DNA of 64,000 bases from Coriobacterium glomerans PW2 (GCF_000195315.1 NC_015389.1:434001-498000); one strand, 5' to 3'; numbered from the stretch's first letter, positions 7,003 through 16,344 are shown. The notes: generated by a model from the letters alone, not told the origin. Program-made: numbers and translations.

Positions 7003-7669
7003 ACCAAGACAGGCGAGGCATCTCATCTGCCTTATCGCCGCCCTTGTGACAATAGCTGCCTGCTATATGGTGGGGATGCGCGTTTCTCAGGTGAACACCG
7101 CTGTCACGCAACACCGCGTTCACACTCACGAGCTGCTCGATCCCGTTGCTCTCGTTGGCGGTCCGCAAGCTGCAACGGAGGCGGTCGACGGAGTCACCCT
7201 GACCGCGCTCGGGTGCGCTCTCGCCGATCAGAACGAAATGGGCAAGCTGCTTCCCGGCTACCGAGATGGCATGATTACCGCTGGCGCCGCATCCGATGTC
7301 AAGTTCCTCTTGGTTCGCCTCCGACTCGTCAATGGCTCCGATGAGAACAGAACGCCCGACCTCAACTCCCTGGCGGTGCAGGAGGGAGCTTGGCACAACG
7401 GGATCGACCCCGATCCGGCGATTTTCCGCGCGATGAATCCGCAGGCGTCGACCCTCGAGCTTCAACCCGGGCAGAGCAAAGAGGTGCTTGCTGTGTTCGA
7501 GGCCTATGATACGCAATTCGGGTTCAAGACCGCGGCATGGGACGGATTCGGGGGGCGCGGTCTGGAGCTCGTTCTGGCGACCTACCCGGACAAGGTATGT
7601 ATCACCTTAGGTCGCCCGGGCATCTTGGCGGAGCTCGAGAGCGCCGGCGGCAAAGGAGAGAATCAATGA
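6989..7669 (+). CDS. Membrane-anchored extracytoplasmic Ig-like protein (module A)
   Basis: A 226-residue protein with a short basic N-terminus, one hydrophobic anchor (HLICLIAALVTIAACYMVG, residues 11-29) and an exported domain. The domain carries LLVRLRLVN, a beta-strand with a conserved Asn, and later PGQSKEVLAVFEAYD. This spacing is typical of DUF4352-like immunoglobulin-type domains in lipoproteins. Three further proteins in this window share it (9332, 25555, 28617). The gene starts inside the ATPase gene and its stop overlaps the next permease start (ATGA), so it belongs to the transporter operon. It may be an extracytoplasmic sensor or substrate-capturing partner of the ABC complex. 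Function not known. Confidence 0.7.
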   Translation: MSKRRPRQARHLICLIAALVTIAACYMVGMRVSQVNTAVTQHRVHTHELLDPVALVGGPQAATEAVDGVTLTALGCALADQNEMGKLLPGYRDGMITAGAASDVKFLLVRLRLVNGSDENRTPDLNSLAVQEGAWHNGIDPDPAIFRAMNPQASTLELQPGQSKEVLAVFEAYDTQFGFKTAAWDGFGGRGLELVLATYPDKVCITLGRPGILAELESAGGKGENQ

Positions 7670-8493
7670 GAAGCATACTCGCTCTTGAACTCAAGCGAGC
7701 CTTCGGCGGTGCGCCGTTTGTTCTTGCGTTGATCATCGGCATTGGGTTGTCTGTGGCCAACATCGCACTTGTAGCGGCACCTTACGCCCTGTCGGAAATG
7801 TGGGCCGGCTGGCGCGACGGGGCCCAGGGCTGCCCGCCGTCGTTCTTTGGCACCTGGATGGGCCAGACACCCTTTACCATCACAACGTCGATATTCTACT
7901 ACGCGCTTCCGCTGCTGGCTTGCATCCCCTATGCGACGAGTCTGCACGCCGATCTTTCATCGCATTTCGCCACCCAGCTGCTGGTGCGAAAGGGCCGCGC
8001 GAACTACTTCGCTGCTAAGGCCTCGGCGACCTTTCTCGCCGCCGGGCTGGTGTCGATTCTCCCGCTCGTCGTCAACATCATAGGCGTCGCCTGTCTTGTT
8101 CCACAATACGCACCTGAGCCGACTGCGGGCATCTACGCGGTATCGGCAAGTTCGATGCTCGGAGAACTCTTCTACATATCTCCCTGGGTGCATATCTCGG
8201 TGTTTCTCATGCTGACGTTCATCATGGCGGGCCTGCTCGGGATGGTCTCGGTCGCGCTGTCCTTCTTTGTCCGCAACGGTTTCGCCGTGCTGCTCGCGCC
8301 GTTCGCTCTGTGCGTGGTCATCCAGCTTGTCGCGCAGAACACGGTCTTTGAGGGATTCTCTCCACTCAACATGATCATGCCTGCCCAACCGTTCCCGGCC
8401 GTGCTTTGGATCGTCGCGCTGGAGATGGGTATCTGTGCGGTCGCACTCGTCGTCGCTCTCGCTGTCCGGGGCTTCCGGTACGAGGAGCTGTGA
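7666..8493 (+). CDS. ABC transporter permease (module A, first)
   Basis: A 275-residue ABC-2-type membrane subunit of the lantibiotic-immunity class. It has about six hydrophobic segments: one near residues 15-36, a second at YYALPLLACIPYAT, and four more through the chain to the C-terminal MGICAVALVVALAVRG. The loop LHADLSSHFATQLLVRKGRANYFAAK after helix 2 is the cytoplasmic coupling region. It is clearly related to the permease at 26259, which shares LPLLA-P, LHA and the YxAAK motif. AAAGGAGAG precedes the ATG, which overlaps the previous stop. The next gene starts in its own stop codon (TGATG), so the two permeases are translationally coupled and probably form a heterodimer. Confidence 0.82.
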   Translation: MRSILALELKRAFGGAPFVLALIIGIGLSVANIALVAAPYALSEMWAGWRDGAQGCPPSFFGTWMGQTPFTITTSIFYYALPLLACIPYATSLHADLSSHFATQLLVRKGRANYFAAKASATFLAAGLVSILPLVVNIIGVACLVPQYAPEPTAGIYAVSASSMLGELFYISPWVHISVFLMLTFIMAGLLGMVSVALSFFVRNGFAVLLAPFALCVVIQLVAQNTVFEGFSPLNMIMPAQPFPAVLWIVALEMGICAVALVVALAVRGFRYEEL

Positions 8494-9335
8494 TGCGCCT
8501 CATCAGAGCGATACGCCATGAACTCGCTTTGACATGGAGCTCCAACGCATTTGCGCTCATTGCCTGCTTTCTCCTTCCGATCGCTCTGGAGGCCACCTTT
8601 CTCATCAGGGCGGTTCCTGAACTCGATGCGACGCGGAACCTTGATCATCTGAGGGGCTCCGACTCATTCACCGCTGGCGACATCATCGTATTTATCAACA
8701 AGGGCATGCCGCCTTTCGATCCAATCACGCGCAAGGTCTTCACCCTGGACATGATATGGGCGGCGCCTTATTTCCTGTTTGGATACCTGGCCTGTTCGGC
8801 GTTCTCGAAGGAGGCTGGTGCGCAGGCCTGTCAGATCGTCACGCGCATTCGCAGCCGCGGCGTCTGGATCGTGTCGAGGTGCGCGCGCGCGACGATCCTC
8901 GTGATGTGTTATCTCATGTGGGAGCTGCTGCTCGCGATGGCGCTCGGTGCCGTTTTCGGAGCCTCGCCGTCGCTGCAGCCGAGCGAGTGGAGCTCGGTGA
9001 TCTCCGACATCTCCGTGCGAGATCCCTCGTTCGCCGCTCTCACCCTCAGCTGCCTGTCTGTGCCCGCCACCGCGGTAGCCGCTGCGCTCGCCGTCACGGC
9101 GTTCTCGGCTGCCCTCGGTCCGCGCATCGCGTTTCTTTTGCTCATCGCGCTTGTGGTGACATCGGCGTATATCGCTGAGCCGCTTCTCTTCCTCGGTTCC
9201 TCGATGGAACTGCGCGGAATTGTGGCCACCGGTGAGTGGCCTGCCGCCTTGCGCGGGATCGGCGTTTGCTTTGCAGTGATCGCAGCATCTCTTCTATGCG
9301 CCCCCCTTATGGCGCGAAAGGCGGATTTCTTATGA
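8493..9335 (+). CDS. ABC transporter permease (module A, second)
   Basis: A 280-residue ABC-2-type membrane protein with about six predicted helices, for example ALIACFLLPIALEAT, YFLFGYLACSAF and the terminal GIGVCFAVIAASLLCAP. The large extracytoplasmic loop between helices 1 and 2 (about residues 35-85) and the cytoplasmic loop QIVTRIRSRGVWIVSRCAR match the layout of the permease at 27131, its module B counterpart. It is the second half of a likely heterodimeric channel with the 7666 product. Its start overlaps the previous stop by TGATG, and its own stop lies inside the start of the lipoprotein gene (ATGATG). Confidence 0.8.
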   Translation: MRLIRAIRHELALTWSSNAFALIACFLLPIALEATFLIRAVPELDATRNLDHLRGSDSFTAGDIIVFINKGMPPFDPITRKVFTLDMIWAAPYFLFGYLACSAFSKEAGAQACQIVTRIRSRGVWIVSRCARATILVMCYLMWELLLAMALGAVFGASPSLQPSEWSSVISDISVRDPSFAALTLSCLSVPATAVAAALAVTAFSAALGPRIAFLLLIALVVTSAYIAEPLLFLGSSMELRGIVATGEWPAALRGIGVCFAVIAASLLCAPLMARKADFL

Positions 9336-10069
9336 TGGCACATCTTGGAGGAAGATCTCGCTTGCGAGCCTTGCGCCCGACAGCATGGTGCTGTTCGGTT
9401 CTTGCCGTTCTCGCCGCGCTGCTCCTGGGCGCATGTTCGATGGGGGGGCACAACGCGACCGGCTCCTCGGGCGATGAGAGCGCGCTCGAGCAGAAAGCGG
9501 TGGGGGACTCTTTTCAGGTCAAGGCCACCGATGCGACCGACACCTCGAAGACGGTGACGGTCCAGGTGACGTTGACATCGTGCGAGAATGAAGGTGCCCA
9601 TCTGCCCGAGGGATACGGGATGATCGACCTCTCATATCTGTACGACGACGATCTGAAGACGTACAACAAGGAGAACGGTTACTGGTCGGTGGATGATGCC
9701 GGTGCCATCAGCGAAGGCTGGTGCCTGGTGGTCGCCAAGTTGCATTACAGCAATGACAGCGGCTCGGACTGTCGCGTCGATCTTGGCAACCTTCGCATCT
9801 CCCACCTTGATTCCGATCGAAACCTGGTTGGCGCCAATGAGGGGGAGAACTGGATCCTCGGAGGCATACAGACCAAGGAGGACTATTATCGCCCCCGGAT
9901 AGCAGCGCACTCGCAGGTGGAGTGCTCCGTCGGGTTCTTTATCCGGACGAAATCGATCTCGAAGAGCAATCTGCTGGTGATGGAGACCGCATCGGGGAAC
10001 TCGAGCGGTGCCAAGGTGTTCTCACTGGGTGAGCTTGGCACCCGCGAAGACGTTTCGTCGTCCAAGTAG
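9332..10069 (+). CDS. Lipoprotein with Ig-like domain (module A)
   Basis: A 245-residue protein with a type II signal peptide: basic start, hydrophobic core VLAVLAALL and lipobox LLGAC, with the cysteine near residue 34. A low-complexity Ser/Gly/Ala linker and an exported domain follow. The domain contains LVVAKLHYSN and AHSQVECSVGFFI, the same strand-Asn ... strand pattern as in the other anchored proteins of the ABC modules (DUF4352-like). It is expected to sit on the outer face of the membrane beside the transporter. The gene overlaps the permease upstream by four bases and is 18 bases before the third permease. Ligand unknown. Confidence 0.78.
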   Translation: MMAHLGGRSRLRALRPTAWCCSVLAVLAALLLGACSMGGHNATGSSGDESALEQKAVGDSFQVKATDATDTSKTVTVQVTLTSCENEGAHLPEGYGMIDLSYLYDDDLKTYNKENGYWSVDDAGAISEGWCLVVAKLHYSNDSGSDCRVDLGNLRISHLDSDRNLVGANEGENWILGGIQTKEDYYRPRIAAHSQVECSVGFFIRTKSISKSNLLVMETASGNSSGAKVFSLGELGTREDVSSSK

Positions 10070-10087
10070 GATCGAGGGCATGACATC

Positions 10088-10945
10088 ATGAGTCGAAAGC
10101 GCGTCACGCAGGATTCGATACGCTCGGCAGCGCGACTCGCCTCGCGCTGCGCGGGGCTGATCTGGCCGCTGATGGAGGGCACATGGCTGCCGCTTCTCGT
10201 AGCCTTTCCACTGCTCTCGTTTTGCTACCTGCGCGCAGTTCAGCTGAGCGGGGGTCGGCTGTCGATATTCGATCTGTATGTGAGCGCCTACAGCCCGAGC
10301 TACGGCATCCCCCTTCTCTGGCTCGTCTGCCCCATTGTCAGCATGGTCGCGCTCGCGCGCATCTGGAGGATTCGCGACATGTGCAGCATCACGGTCCGAT
10401 CGGGTGGTCGATGTCGCGTCTGGTTGGCACGGGTGGCCGATCTTTGTGTTCTATCCGGCGTGAGCGCGATGATCCTGCACCTTTCGCTGCTTCTCGTCGG
10501 CGCGATCTTCATTGGGAATCCCAGCGACGTCGGCGATGCTTCGAGCCGGTTCGCCGCGGCCACGGGTGGCGAGACCATCCCGGGTCTTTCATTTCCCGTG
10601 GCGTCGGCGATCATGCTGGCCTATTGTTTTCTTACGTTTCTGTTCCAGAACTCTGTGTTTCTCCTGCTGCGCAGCCTCCTCGGATCGCTTCCAGCGGCGA
10701 TCATCGTCGTCGTGCTGGCGTATCCGGAGGTTCACAAGGCACAAGCCTTTATAAGTGATTTCGTGGGTACCTTCGGCGGAGACGCTCTGGCTATCAACCC
10801 GCTTTCCTATCTCTTCGACACGGCGAGCGTCTACTACCCGAGCTGGCTTCCCTCCGGTGCGCACAACTTATGGTTTCTAGGGATCCTCATAGCCGTCGTC
10901 ATCGCTGCGGCACGTTTGGTCTGCAGAAGACGGGATCATCTCTGA
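10088..10945 (+). CDS. ABC-2-type membrane protein (module A, third permease-like)
   Basis: A 285-residue polytopic protein with about six hydrophobic stretches, including LLVAFPLLSFCYL, a helix pair around 75-95 and 130-150, and the terminal WFLGILIAVVIAAARLV. The positively charged loop ARIWRIRDMCSITVRSG resembles the coupling loop of ABC-2 permeases. It ends the module A operon. A third permease-like gene is unusual for a LanFEG-type transporter, which normally needs two; it could replace one partner or be an accessory membrane protein. The assignment to ABC-2 permeases rests on layout only. Confidence 0.65.
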   Translation: MSRKRVTQDSIRSAARLASRCAGLIWPLMEGTWLPLLVAFPLLSFCYLRAVQLSGGRLSIFDLYVSAYSPSYGIPLLWLVCPIVSMVALARIWRIRDMCSITVRSGGRCRVWLARVADLCVLSGVSAMILHLSLLLVGAIFIGNPSDVGDASSRFAAATGGETIPGLSFPVASAIMLAYCFLTFLFQNSVFLLLRSLLGSLPAAIIVVVLAYPEVHKAQAFISDFVGTFGGDALAINPLSYLFDTASVYYPSWLPSGAHNLWFLGILIAVVIAAARLVCRRRDHL

Positions 10946-10981
10946 GCGCGGCGGCCGGTCCGCCGCCCGGTTGACCGCCGA

Positions 10982-11002
10982 GCCGCAAATGCGCGGATTT
11001 TT
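10982..11002 (+). terminator. Weak terminator candidate after module A
   Basis: A short CCGC/GCGG stem with a six-base loop runs into ATTTTT about 40 bases after the last module A stop. A second GC-rich inverted repeat, GCGGCG-N7-CGCCGC (10948-10966), lies just upstream without a U-tract. The stem is short, so confidence is low. Confidence 0.35.
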
Positions 11003-11053
11003 ACCGCAATCAAGGGGGTCACTCAGGCTTTTCTATACCAGAACCGCGCTTTT

Positions 11054-11123
11054 GTGACGGTAACAGCCCCGCAGCGGCTGTAACCCCCCCCCTGTGACGA
11101 TAGCAGCTCGCGGCGGCTGCAAC
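11054..11123 (+). repeat. Two tandem imperfect hairpin units
   Basis: Two 30-base units, 40 bases apart start to start, share GTGACG-TA-CAGC and GCGGCTG-AAC, and each can fold on its CAGC/GCTG arms. Unit 1 is 11054-11083 and unit 2 is 11094-11123; a run of C separates them. They lie between the convergent module A operon and the TetR gene. Substitutions mostly avoid the pairing arms. Confidence 0.5.
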
Positions 11124-11172
11124 TCTCGATGACGATCTCCTCCGTCGAGCTCGAAGCCAACCGGCAAACCGA

Positions 11173-11730
11173 TCAGCTCACCGCGCTCGGTCGGACCATC
11201 TGGATGATAAGGTCGATGAACCCCTCGACCGGCATCCGATGCGTCTGCCCCGACCAGGTCGTGATCGCCGCGAGCAGGCCCGCCAGATAGAACTCCTCTA
11301 AAATGGCCCGCTGTTGCTCGGTGATGCCGGACTCAGGCATGATGAAGCCGACCAGAGGTTTCAGAATCGCCTTCAGGCGGTTGGAGAAGGAGCGACCACC
11401 GCGCTCGGTCAACAGGATGGTCATATAGCGCTCGTAGCGCTGCGTGAGATCGATGATAATGCCCATGTGCTGCGAGAAGTCAAGCCGATCCTCGCGCATG
11501 AGCCGCTCCTCGACAAGGGCGCGAACATTGACCAAGATGTCGCTCTCGATCTGCTCGAGCAGATCGTAGACATCGTGGAAGTACAGGTAGAACGTGGCGC
11601 GATTGTAGCCGGCCCGATCGGTGATCTCGCGAATCGTGATCTTTTCGATGGGTCGGCTCTCATAGAGCGACCAGAACGCCTCCCGCAGATCCGCGCGCGT
11701 CCTCGCTGTCGTCTCGGGGTGTTTTCTCAT
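11173..11730 (-). CDS. TetR/AcrR family transcriptional regulator
   Basis: A 185-residue TetR-type repressor. The N-terminal DNA-binding domain reads RTRADLREAFWSLYE, then IREITDRAGYNRATFYLYF, the classic TetR helix-turn-helix, followed by DVYDLLEQIE. The C-terminal ligand domain is helical and ends with MPVEGFIDLIIQMV, as in TetR proteins of the C-terminal TetR_C_7/C_8 kind. GAGGAGGT lies before the ATG at 11730; an in-frame start at 11769 would add 13 residues without a ribosome binding site. It is divergent from a MacB-type ATPase/FtsX permease pair, and copies of TGTCGAGC in the shared 160-base gap are candidate operators. It most likely represses that exporter; the inducer is unknown. 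Confidence 0.87.
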   Translation of the reverse strand: MRKHPETTARTRADLREAFWSLYESRPIEKITIREITDRAGYNRATFYLYFHDVYDLLEQIESDILVNVRALVEERLMREDRLDFSQHMGIIIDLTQRYERYMTILLTERGGRSFSNRLKAILKPLVGFIMPESGITEQQRAILEEFYLAGLLAAITTWSGQTHRMPVEGFIDLIIQMVRPSAVS

Positions 11731-11760
11731 GCGACCTCCTCGATGGATGATGCGTGAATC

Positions 11761-11848
11761 GCTCGACAATCGTCGGTGGCATGTCGAGCATCGATTCGGC
11801 TCGTTGGCTCTTCCAACTATACTTCTTGTAGACGACAGATTGTCGAGC
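11761..11848 (+). promoter_or_regulatory. Candidate TetR operators and promoter of the MacB/FtsX operon
   Basis: The octamer TGTCGAGC occurs three times: inverted at 11761-11768 (GCTCGACA), direct at 11782-11789 and direct at 11841-11848. The outer copies extend to matching arms (GCTCGACAATCGTC and GACGA..TTGTCGAGC). Between them TTCGGC (11795-11800), a 17-base spacer and TATACT (11818-11823) form a plausible promoter for the plus-strand operon. A repressor on these sites would cover both divergent promoters. Confidence 0.5.
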
Positions 11849-11889
11849 AGTCGCAGACGCGAAGAAGAGCGCTACGGAAAGCGGTGGAT

Positions 11890-12591
11890 GTGCCATACAT
11901 CGACGTTCATGACATCACGAAGGTCTACGGGACCGGATCGGGTGCGGTCCGCGCGCTCGATGGCGCGTCCTTTCATGTGGAGCGCGGGGAGCTCGCGATC
12001 ATCTTGGGTGCGTCCGGAGCCGGAAAGACCACGGCGCTGAACATCCTCGGCGGCATGGATTCTGCAAGCTCGGGCAAGGTTGAGGTTGATGGCCGCGATA
12101 TCTCTCGCGCCCGAGAGGCTGAGCTTGTCGAGTACCGCCGATCCGACGTGGGATTCGTGTTTCAGTTCTACAACCTCGTGCCGAGTCTGACCGCCCTCGA
12201 GAACGTCGAGCTCGCGTCTCAGATCTGTCCTGACAGTCTTGACGCTCGCAAGGCGCTGAGCGACGTCGGCCTGGGGGACCGCATGGGGAACTTTCCCGCT
12301 CAGCTTTCCGGCGGCGAACAGCAGCGCGTTGCCATCGCCCGCGCTCTGGCGAAGAACCCGAAGCTTCTGCTGTGCGACGAGCCGACCGGTGCGCTCGATG
12401 ATCAGACCGGAAGGCAGGTCCTCTCCCTGCTGCAGACAAGCTGCCGTCGTGACGGAATCACGGTGCTGCTCGTCACCCACAACTCCGTCCTCGCCCCGCT
12501 GGGCGATCGGCTCATCCGCTTCAAGAGCGGTCGCGTCGCATCGATGGAGACGCGCGCCCATCCGGTGCCCGTCGCCGATATCGAGTGGTAG
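11890..12591 (+). CDS. ABC transporter ATP-binding protein, MacB/LolD type
   Basis: A 233-residue ATPase of the MacB/LolD/YknY class that partners with FtsX-type permeases. It starts [15 protein letters not shown] and has Walker [10 protein letters not shown], the class-typical Q-loop [20 protein letters not shown], signature [15 protein letters not shown], Walker [13 protein letters not shown] and switch LLVTHN. I use the GTG at 11890, which gives the usual family N-terminus and has GGAAAG eight bases upstream; the ATG at 11776 would place the start before the promoter. It is followed by the FtsX gene after six bases. MacB-type pairs act on substrates in the outer leaflet by mechanical movement, not transport across the membrane. 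Confidence 0.88.
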   Translation: MPYIDVHDITKVYGTGSGAVRALDGASFHVERGELAIILGASGAGKTTALNILGGMDSASSGKVEVDGRDISRAREAELVEYRRSDVGFVFQFYNLVPSLTALENVELASQICPDSLDARKALSDVGLGDRMGNFPAQLSGGEQQRVAIARALAKNPKLLLCDEPTGALDDQTGRQVLSLLQTSCRRDGITVLLVTHNSVLAPLGDRLIRFKSGRVASMETRAHPVPVADIEW

Positions 12592-12597
12592 CGCAAC

Positions 12598-15192
12598 GTG
12601 GCCGCCTCACGCGACAGCAGATCAAGACTGTGCGGGCACGTTCCGCATGCCCTCGCGACGGATATCCGACGCACGCTCACAGGCAGCCCGAAGCGCCTCA
12701 TCTCGCTGTTCGTCATCACCGCGCTCGGCGCGACCATGCTCGTGGGGCTGCGTGCGGCATGCGACGACCTCCTCGCCTCGGCTGACTCCTTCTTCGATGC
12801 GCAGGATCTCTATGATGTGTCCGTTCAGTCGACTCTGGGGCTCACGGACGCCGATATCGAGGCGCTGGGCTCTGTCGAGGGAGTGAGCGCGGCCGAAGGG
12901 GGCTACACCGAGCAGGCCTACACCGAGGTTTCCGGTGCAGCCGAGCGCGTCGATATCAAGGCGCTCTCCGCGCAGGGGATGAACAGACCTCGCGTGCTGT
13001 GCGGTGAGCTGCCGAACACGCCGGATGAGATCGCTGTCACCCAGAAATATGCCGATGCCGCGGGCGTCGGCATCGGTGACGTCGCGACATTCGATTCGGG
13101 TGCCCGAGACGCTCGACCCAGCGACTCTTCCGACCGATCGAGTGCGCCCGTCTCGTCGGGCGAAAAAACAGGAGAGGTCTTCGAGCGGCGAGCGTATCGC
13201 ATCACAGCTGTGGTGCTCGACCCCGCCGATGTGAACGCCGGGGGCGAAACGATGGCCTTCCGCGCCGCCGAGGGCGCTCGATACACGTTTTTCATGTCCC
13301 GCGCCGCCGTGCGTGATCCGAACGTCTACACCGTCGCCTACCTTTCGGTTCTCGGGGCACGGGATGTGCCGTGCTACTCGGATGCGTACGACTCGCTCAT
13401 CGATCGCGTGAAGCGGCGCGCCGAGGATATCCGGCCCCAGCGCGAGCAGGCGCGAAGCGAGGAGCTGAGAGCACTGATGCCCGCGCAGCTCGATGGCTCG
13501 ACACCCGATGGAGTTCATGGAGCCGCCTGGTACATCCAAGATCGCACGGCGCTCGCGGGCTATGCGAGCGTCGACGCCGATGCGGGATCCATACGCGCGA
13601 TCGCCACCGTCTTTCCGGTTATCTTCTTTGTCGTGGCGGTGCTCATCAGCCTGACGAGCGTCACGCGTCTGGTGGAGGAGCAGCGCGGCCTCATCGGTCT
13701 GTACAAGGCACTCGGGTACGGCAGATGGGCCATCGTATCCAAGTATATGATCTATGCGCTGTCGGCGAGTCTTGTCGGCGGAGTCATCGGCGATCTCATC
13801 GGCTTCGTCGCTCTTCCTGAGATCATGTTCACGATCTTTTCAAGCATGTACGCGCTGCCCGGATATGATCTGGGATTCAACGCACTCGATGCCGTGCTGG
13901 GGATCGCTCTGTTCGCTGCGGGCACAACCGGTGCCGCGTTGATCGTCTGTGATCACGAGCTGCGGGAAAACCCCTCTCAGCTCATGCGGCCCCGTGCGCC
14001 TCGCGCCGGCCGGCGCGTCATGTTGGAGCGCGTCGCACCTCTGTGGCGCAGGTTGAGCTTTCTCAACAAGGTGGCCGTTCGAAATCTGGTGCGCTACAAG
14101 CGCCGGTTCTTCATGACGGTTCTGGGCATCGCCGCCTGCATGGCGCTCATGGTCTGCGGACTGGGGATTCGCGATACGGTGGCCTCGCTCAAGTCGAGAC
14201 AGTACGGTCCCTCCGCGATCTCGCGCTACGATCTCATGGCGATCAGCGCCGACGCGGACTACGATCGGGCGCGCGAGCTGCTTGGCTCATCAAAGGGAGT
14301 TCGCGACATGATCGGTGCGCGCATCGACTCTTTGAGCGTCTCTGCACGCGATGCCAGCGAGAGCGCACAGCTCGTGGTCGTTCCCGATGGAGAGGATCTG
14401 GCAAGCTACATCAGACTGTCCGACATGGACGGCTGCGCCCAGAACCTGCCCGATGACGGTATCGGGGTGCTCATCACGAAGAACGCTCAGCAGGTGCTCG
14501 GATTTCACATCGGGGACAAGGTGGAGCTTCGAGACACCGCCCTGCGGCGAGCCGAGGTGCGCGTCGATGGCATCACCCTCAACTATCTGGGGAACTACGT
14601 GTTCATGAGCGAGGGGACCTACAAGCGGGCCTTTGGCTTCGACTGCGCGCCGAATGCGTTTCTCGCGCATCTGATTGGTCCATCGAGCGCTCAGATCGCG
14701 TTGGCGCGCGACCTTGGGCGCAACAGCGCGTTTCGGTCGGTCATGAGCACAGCTGAGGCGACCACCGATTTCTCCGAGAGCTTCAAGATCATCGACCTCG
14801 TCGTCGTGGTGGTGGGCACCATGGCCGGCGCTCTTGCGTTCGCCGTGGTGTTCACGCTCACGAATACGAATATATCGGAGCGGGAGCGAGAGCTGGCGAC
14901 TATCAAGGTGCTGGGATTTCGGCGCGGAGAGGTCAGGCGCTACATCAACAAGGAGACGATCATCATGACGCTCGCTGGCATAGCGCTCGGCTGCCCGTTC
15001 GGGTTCGCGATCACGCGTCTGCTCACGGTCGCGTTGAAGATGCCCTCTCTGTATTTCGATACCGTGGTGGCACCGCAGAGCTATCTGATCGCCGGTGCCG
15101 TTTCGCTTGCCTTCTCACTGATCGTGAGCGCTATGGCGATGCGCTCCCTGGATCGCGTGGACATGGTGGGCGCGCTCAAAAGCGCCGAATGA
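12598..15192 (+). CDS. FtsX-like permease of a MacB-type ABC system
   Basis: An 864-residue permease with two FtsX core domains. The first helix is LISLFVITALGATMLVGL (about residues 35-52), followed by a large extracytoplasmic domain up to about residue 335. Three helices follow (from AIATVFPVIFFVVAVLISL), with the conserved cytoplasmic EEQRGLIGLYKALGYGRW. A second unit starts near residue 490 (LNKVAVRNLVRYKRRFF) with another extracytoplasmic domain and three terminal helices containing ERERELATIKVLGF. This ten-helix layout is usual for Gram-positive antimicrobial-peptide resistance and lipoprotein-handling transporters. It starts with GTG six bases after the ATPase stop, so translation is coupled. 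Expected control by the divergent TetR protein. Confidence 0.85.
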   Translation: MAASRDSRSRLCGHVPHALATDIRRTLTGSPKRLISLFVITALGATMLVGLRAACDDLLASADSFFDAQDLYDVSVQSTLGLTDADIEALGSVEGVSAAEGGYTEQAYTEVSGAAERVDIKALSAQGMNRPRVLCGELPNTPDEIAVTQKYADAAGVGIGDVATFDSGARDARPSDSSDRSSAPVSSGEKTGEVFERRAYRITAVVLDPADVNAGGETMAFRAAEGARYTFFMSRAAVRDPNVYTVAYLSVLGARDVPCYSDAYDSLIDRVKRRAEDIRPQREQARSEELRALMPAQLDGSTPDGVHGAAWYIQDRTALAGYASVDADAGSIRAIATVFPVIFFVVAVLISLTSVTRLVEEQRGLIGLYKALGYGRWAIVSKYMIYALSASLVGGVIGDLIGFVALPEIMFTIFSSMYALPGYDLGFNALDAVLGIALFAAGTTGAALIVCDHELRENPSQLMRPRAPRAGRRVMLERVAPLWRRLSFLNKVAVRNLVRYKRRFFMTVLGIAACMALMVCGLGIRDTVASLKSRQYGPSAISRYDLMAISADADYDRARELLGSSKGVRDMIGARIDSLSVSARDASESAQLVVVPDGEDLASYIRLSDMDGCAQNLPDDGIGVLITKNAQQVLGFHIGDKVELRDTALRRAEVRVDGITLNYLGNYVFMSEGTYKRAFGFDCAPNAFLAHLIGPSSAQIALARDLGRNSAFRSVMSTAEATTDFSESFKIIDLVVVVVGTMAGALAFAVVFTLTNTNISERERELATIKVLGFRRGEVRRYINKETIIMTLAGIALGCPFGFAITRLLTVALKMPSLYFDTVVAPQSYLIAGAVSLAFSLIVSAMAMRSLDRVDMVGALKSAE

Positions 15193-15330
15193 ATCGTCGA
15201 TGCCGCTTTTGAGCTGCGCATCCCTGGGCCCTCTGCAGGCTCCGACCCGCACGCGCCTCCGCAGCGCTGGCCGTATCGCCTCGCTCGCCGCACGCTCGCT
15301 TCGTTCGCGATCCGGGCGCCGTCGATGCCT

Positions 15331-16341
15331 TTACACGACGGCGTCTCTGAGGTATCCGTAGCCGCGCGCATCCATGTCAGCCAGGGGGATGAACTCGAGT
15401 GCGGCTCCGTTGATGCAGTAGCGCAACCCACCCCGGTCGCGTGGTCCGTCATCGAATACGTGTCCCAGATGGGAGTCACCCACATCGCTTCTGACCTCGG
15501 TGCGGGCCATGCCGGGGATGCTGCTATCACGGTGCTCGGTCAAGACGCTCGTCGCGATGGGCTGCGAGAACGAGGGCCAGCCGCACCCTGCATCGAACTT
15601 GTCCCTCGAGGAGAACAGCGGCTCCCCCGTGACCCGATCGACATAGATCCCCGGATCGAAGACATGCTCGAGCGGACTGGAAAACGGTGGTTCGGTATCG
15701 GCGTTCTGCGTCACGCGAAAAGCGGTTTCATCCAATTCGCTTGCGATAGCGTCTGGCTGCGGACGCGTGTAGCCGCCCGCGACGATCTGGAAATCTCGGC
15801 GATGATCCTCGACGAATCTGCGCGCACCATCGAGATCGACATGGCAATACCCGCCGGGATGCTTGTCAAGATAATCCTGATGATAGTCCTCGGCGGGCCA
15901 GAAGCTGCCCAAGCGCGACGCCTGCACGGCGACGCGAGCCCCCGTGCGCGAGGATAGCTGCTCGCCGAGTTCGGACAGCGCGGCGCGAACCGTTTTCTCG
16001 TCATCGGGCCTCGTCCAGAAGATCGCCGTTCGGTACTGGCTTCCGGCATCTGCACCCTGTCGATCGACGCTGGTGGGGTCGATGGTGGTGAAGTACGCCC
16101 TGAGCAGAAGGCTCAAGCTGATGACACGGCGATCGTATATGACGCGCACGGTCTCTGCACAGCCCGTCGCGCCCCCGCATACCTGCTCATATGTTGGGCG
16201 CTCGATGCTGGTCGATCCGCTCGCGTAGCCGACCTCGCACTCGACAACCCCCGGGAGGCGCTTCATAAAGGCCTGCGTGCCCCAAAAGCAGCCTCCGGCC
16301 AGATAGATCTCGCTCAGTGTCTCTGATTCATCTTCTTGCAT
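15331..16341 (-). CDS. msrAB: Bifunctional peptide methionine sulfoxide reductase MsrA/MsrB
   Basis: Repairs both S- and R-methionine sulfoxide in oxidised proteins. The 336-residue fusion has an MsrA domain first (GCFWGTQ near residue 18 holds the catalytic cysteine; [15 protein letters not shown] is the conserved MsrA C-terminal motif with a resolving cysteine). The MsrB domain is second ([15 protein letters not shown], then [11 protein letters not shown] and the catalytic RYCIN). The zinc-binding CxxC pairs seen in some MsrB proteins are absent, so it is the metal-free form. GGAGGTG precedes the ATG, which lies three bases after the pirin stop, so the two form an operon. No signal peptide, so it acts in the cytoplasm. 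Confidence 0.95.
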   Translation of the reverse strand: MQEDESETLSEIYLAGGCFWGTQAFMKRLPGVVECEVGYASGSTSIERPTYEQVCGGATGCAETVRVIYDRRVISLSLLLRAYFTTIDPTSVDRQGADAGSQYRTAIFWTRPDDEKTVRAALSELGEQLSSRTGARVAVQASRLGSFWPAEDYHQDYLDKHPGGYCHVDLDGARRFVEDHRRDFQIVAGGYTRPQPDAIASELDETAFRVTQNADTEPPFSSPLEHVFDPGIYVDRVTGEPLFSSRDKFDAGCGWPSFSQPIATSVLTEHRDSSIPGMARTEVRSDVGDSHLGHVFDDGPRDRGGLRYCINGAALEFIPLADMDARGYGYLRDAVV

Positions 16342-16344
16342 GCG

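Noticed and set aside
12622-13539. 305-codon minus-strand frame opposite the FtsX gene at 12598
   Set aside because: Shadow frame typical of GC-rich third positions; no motif, and the plus-strand gene is clear.
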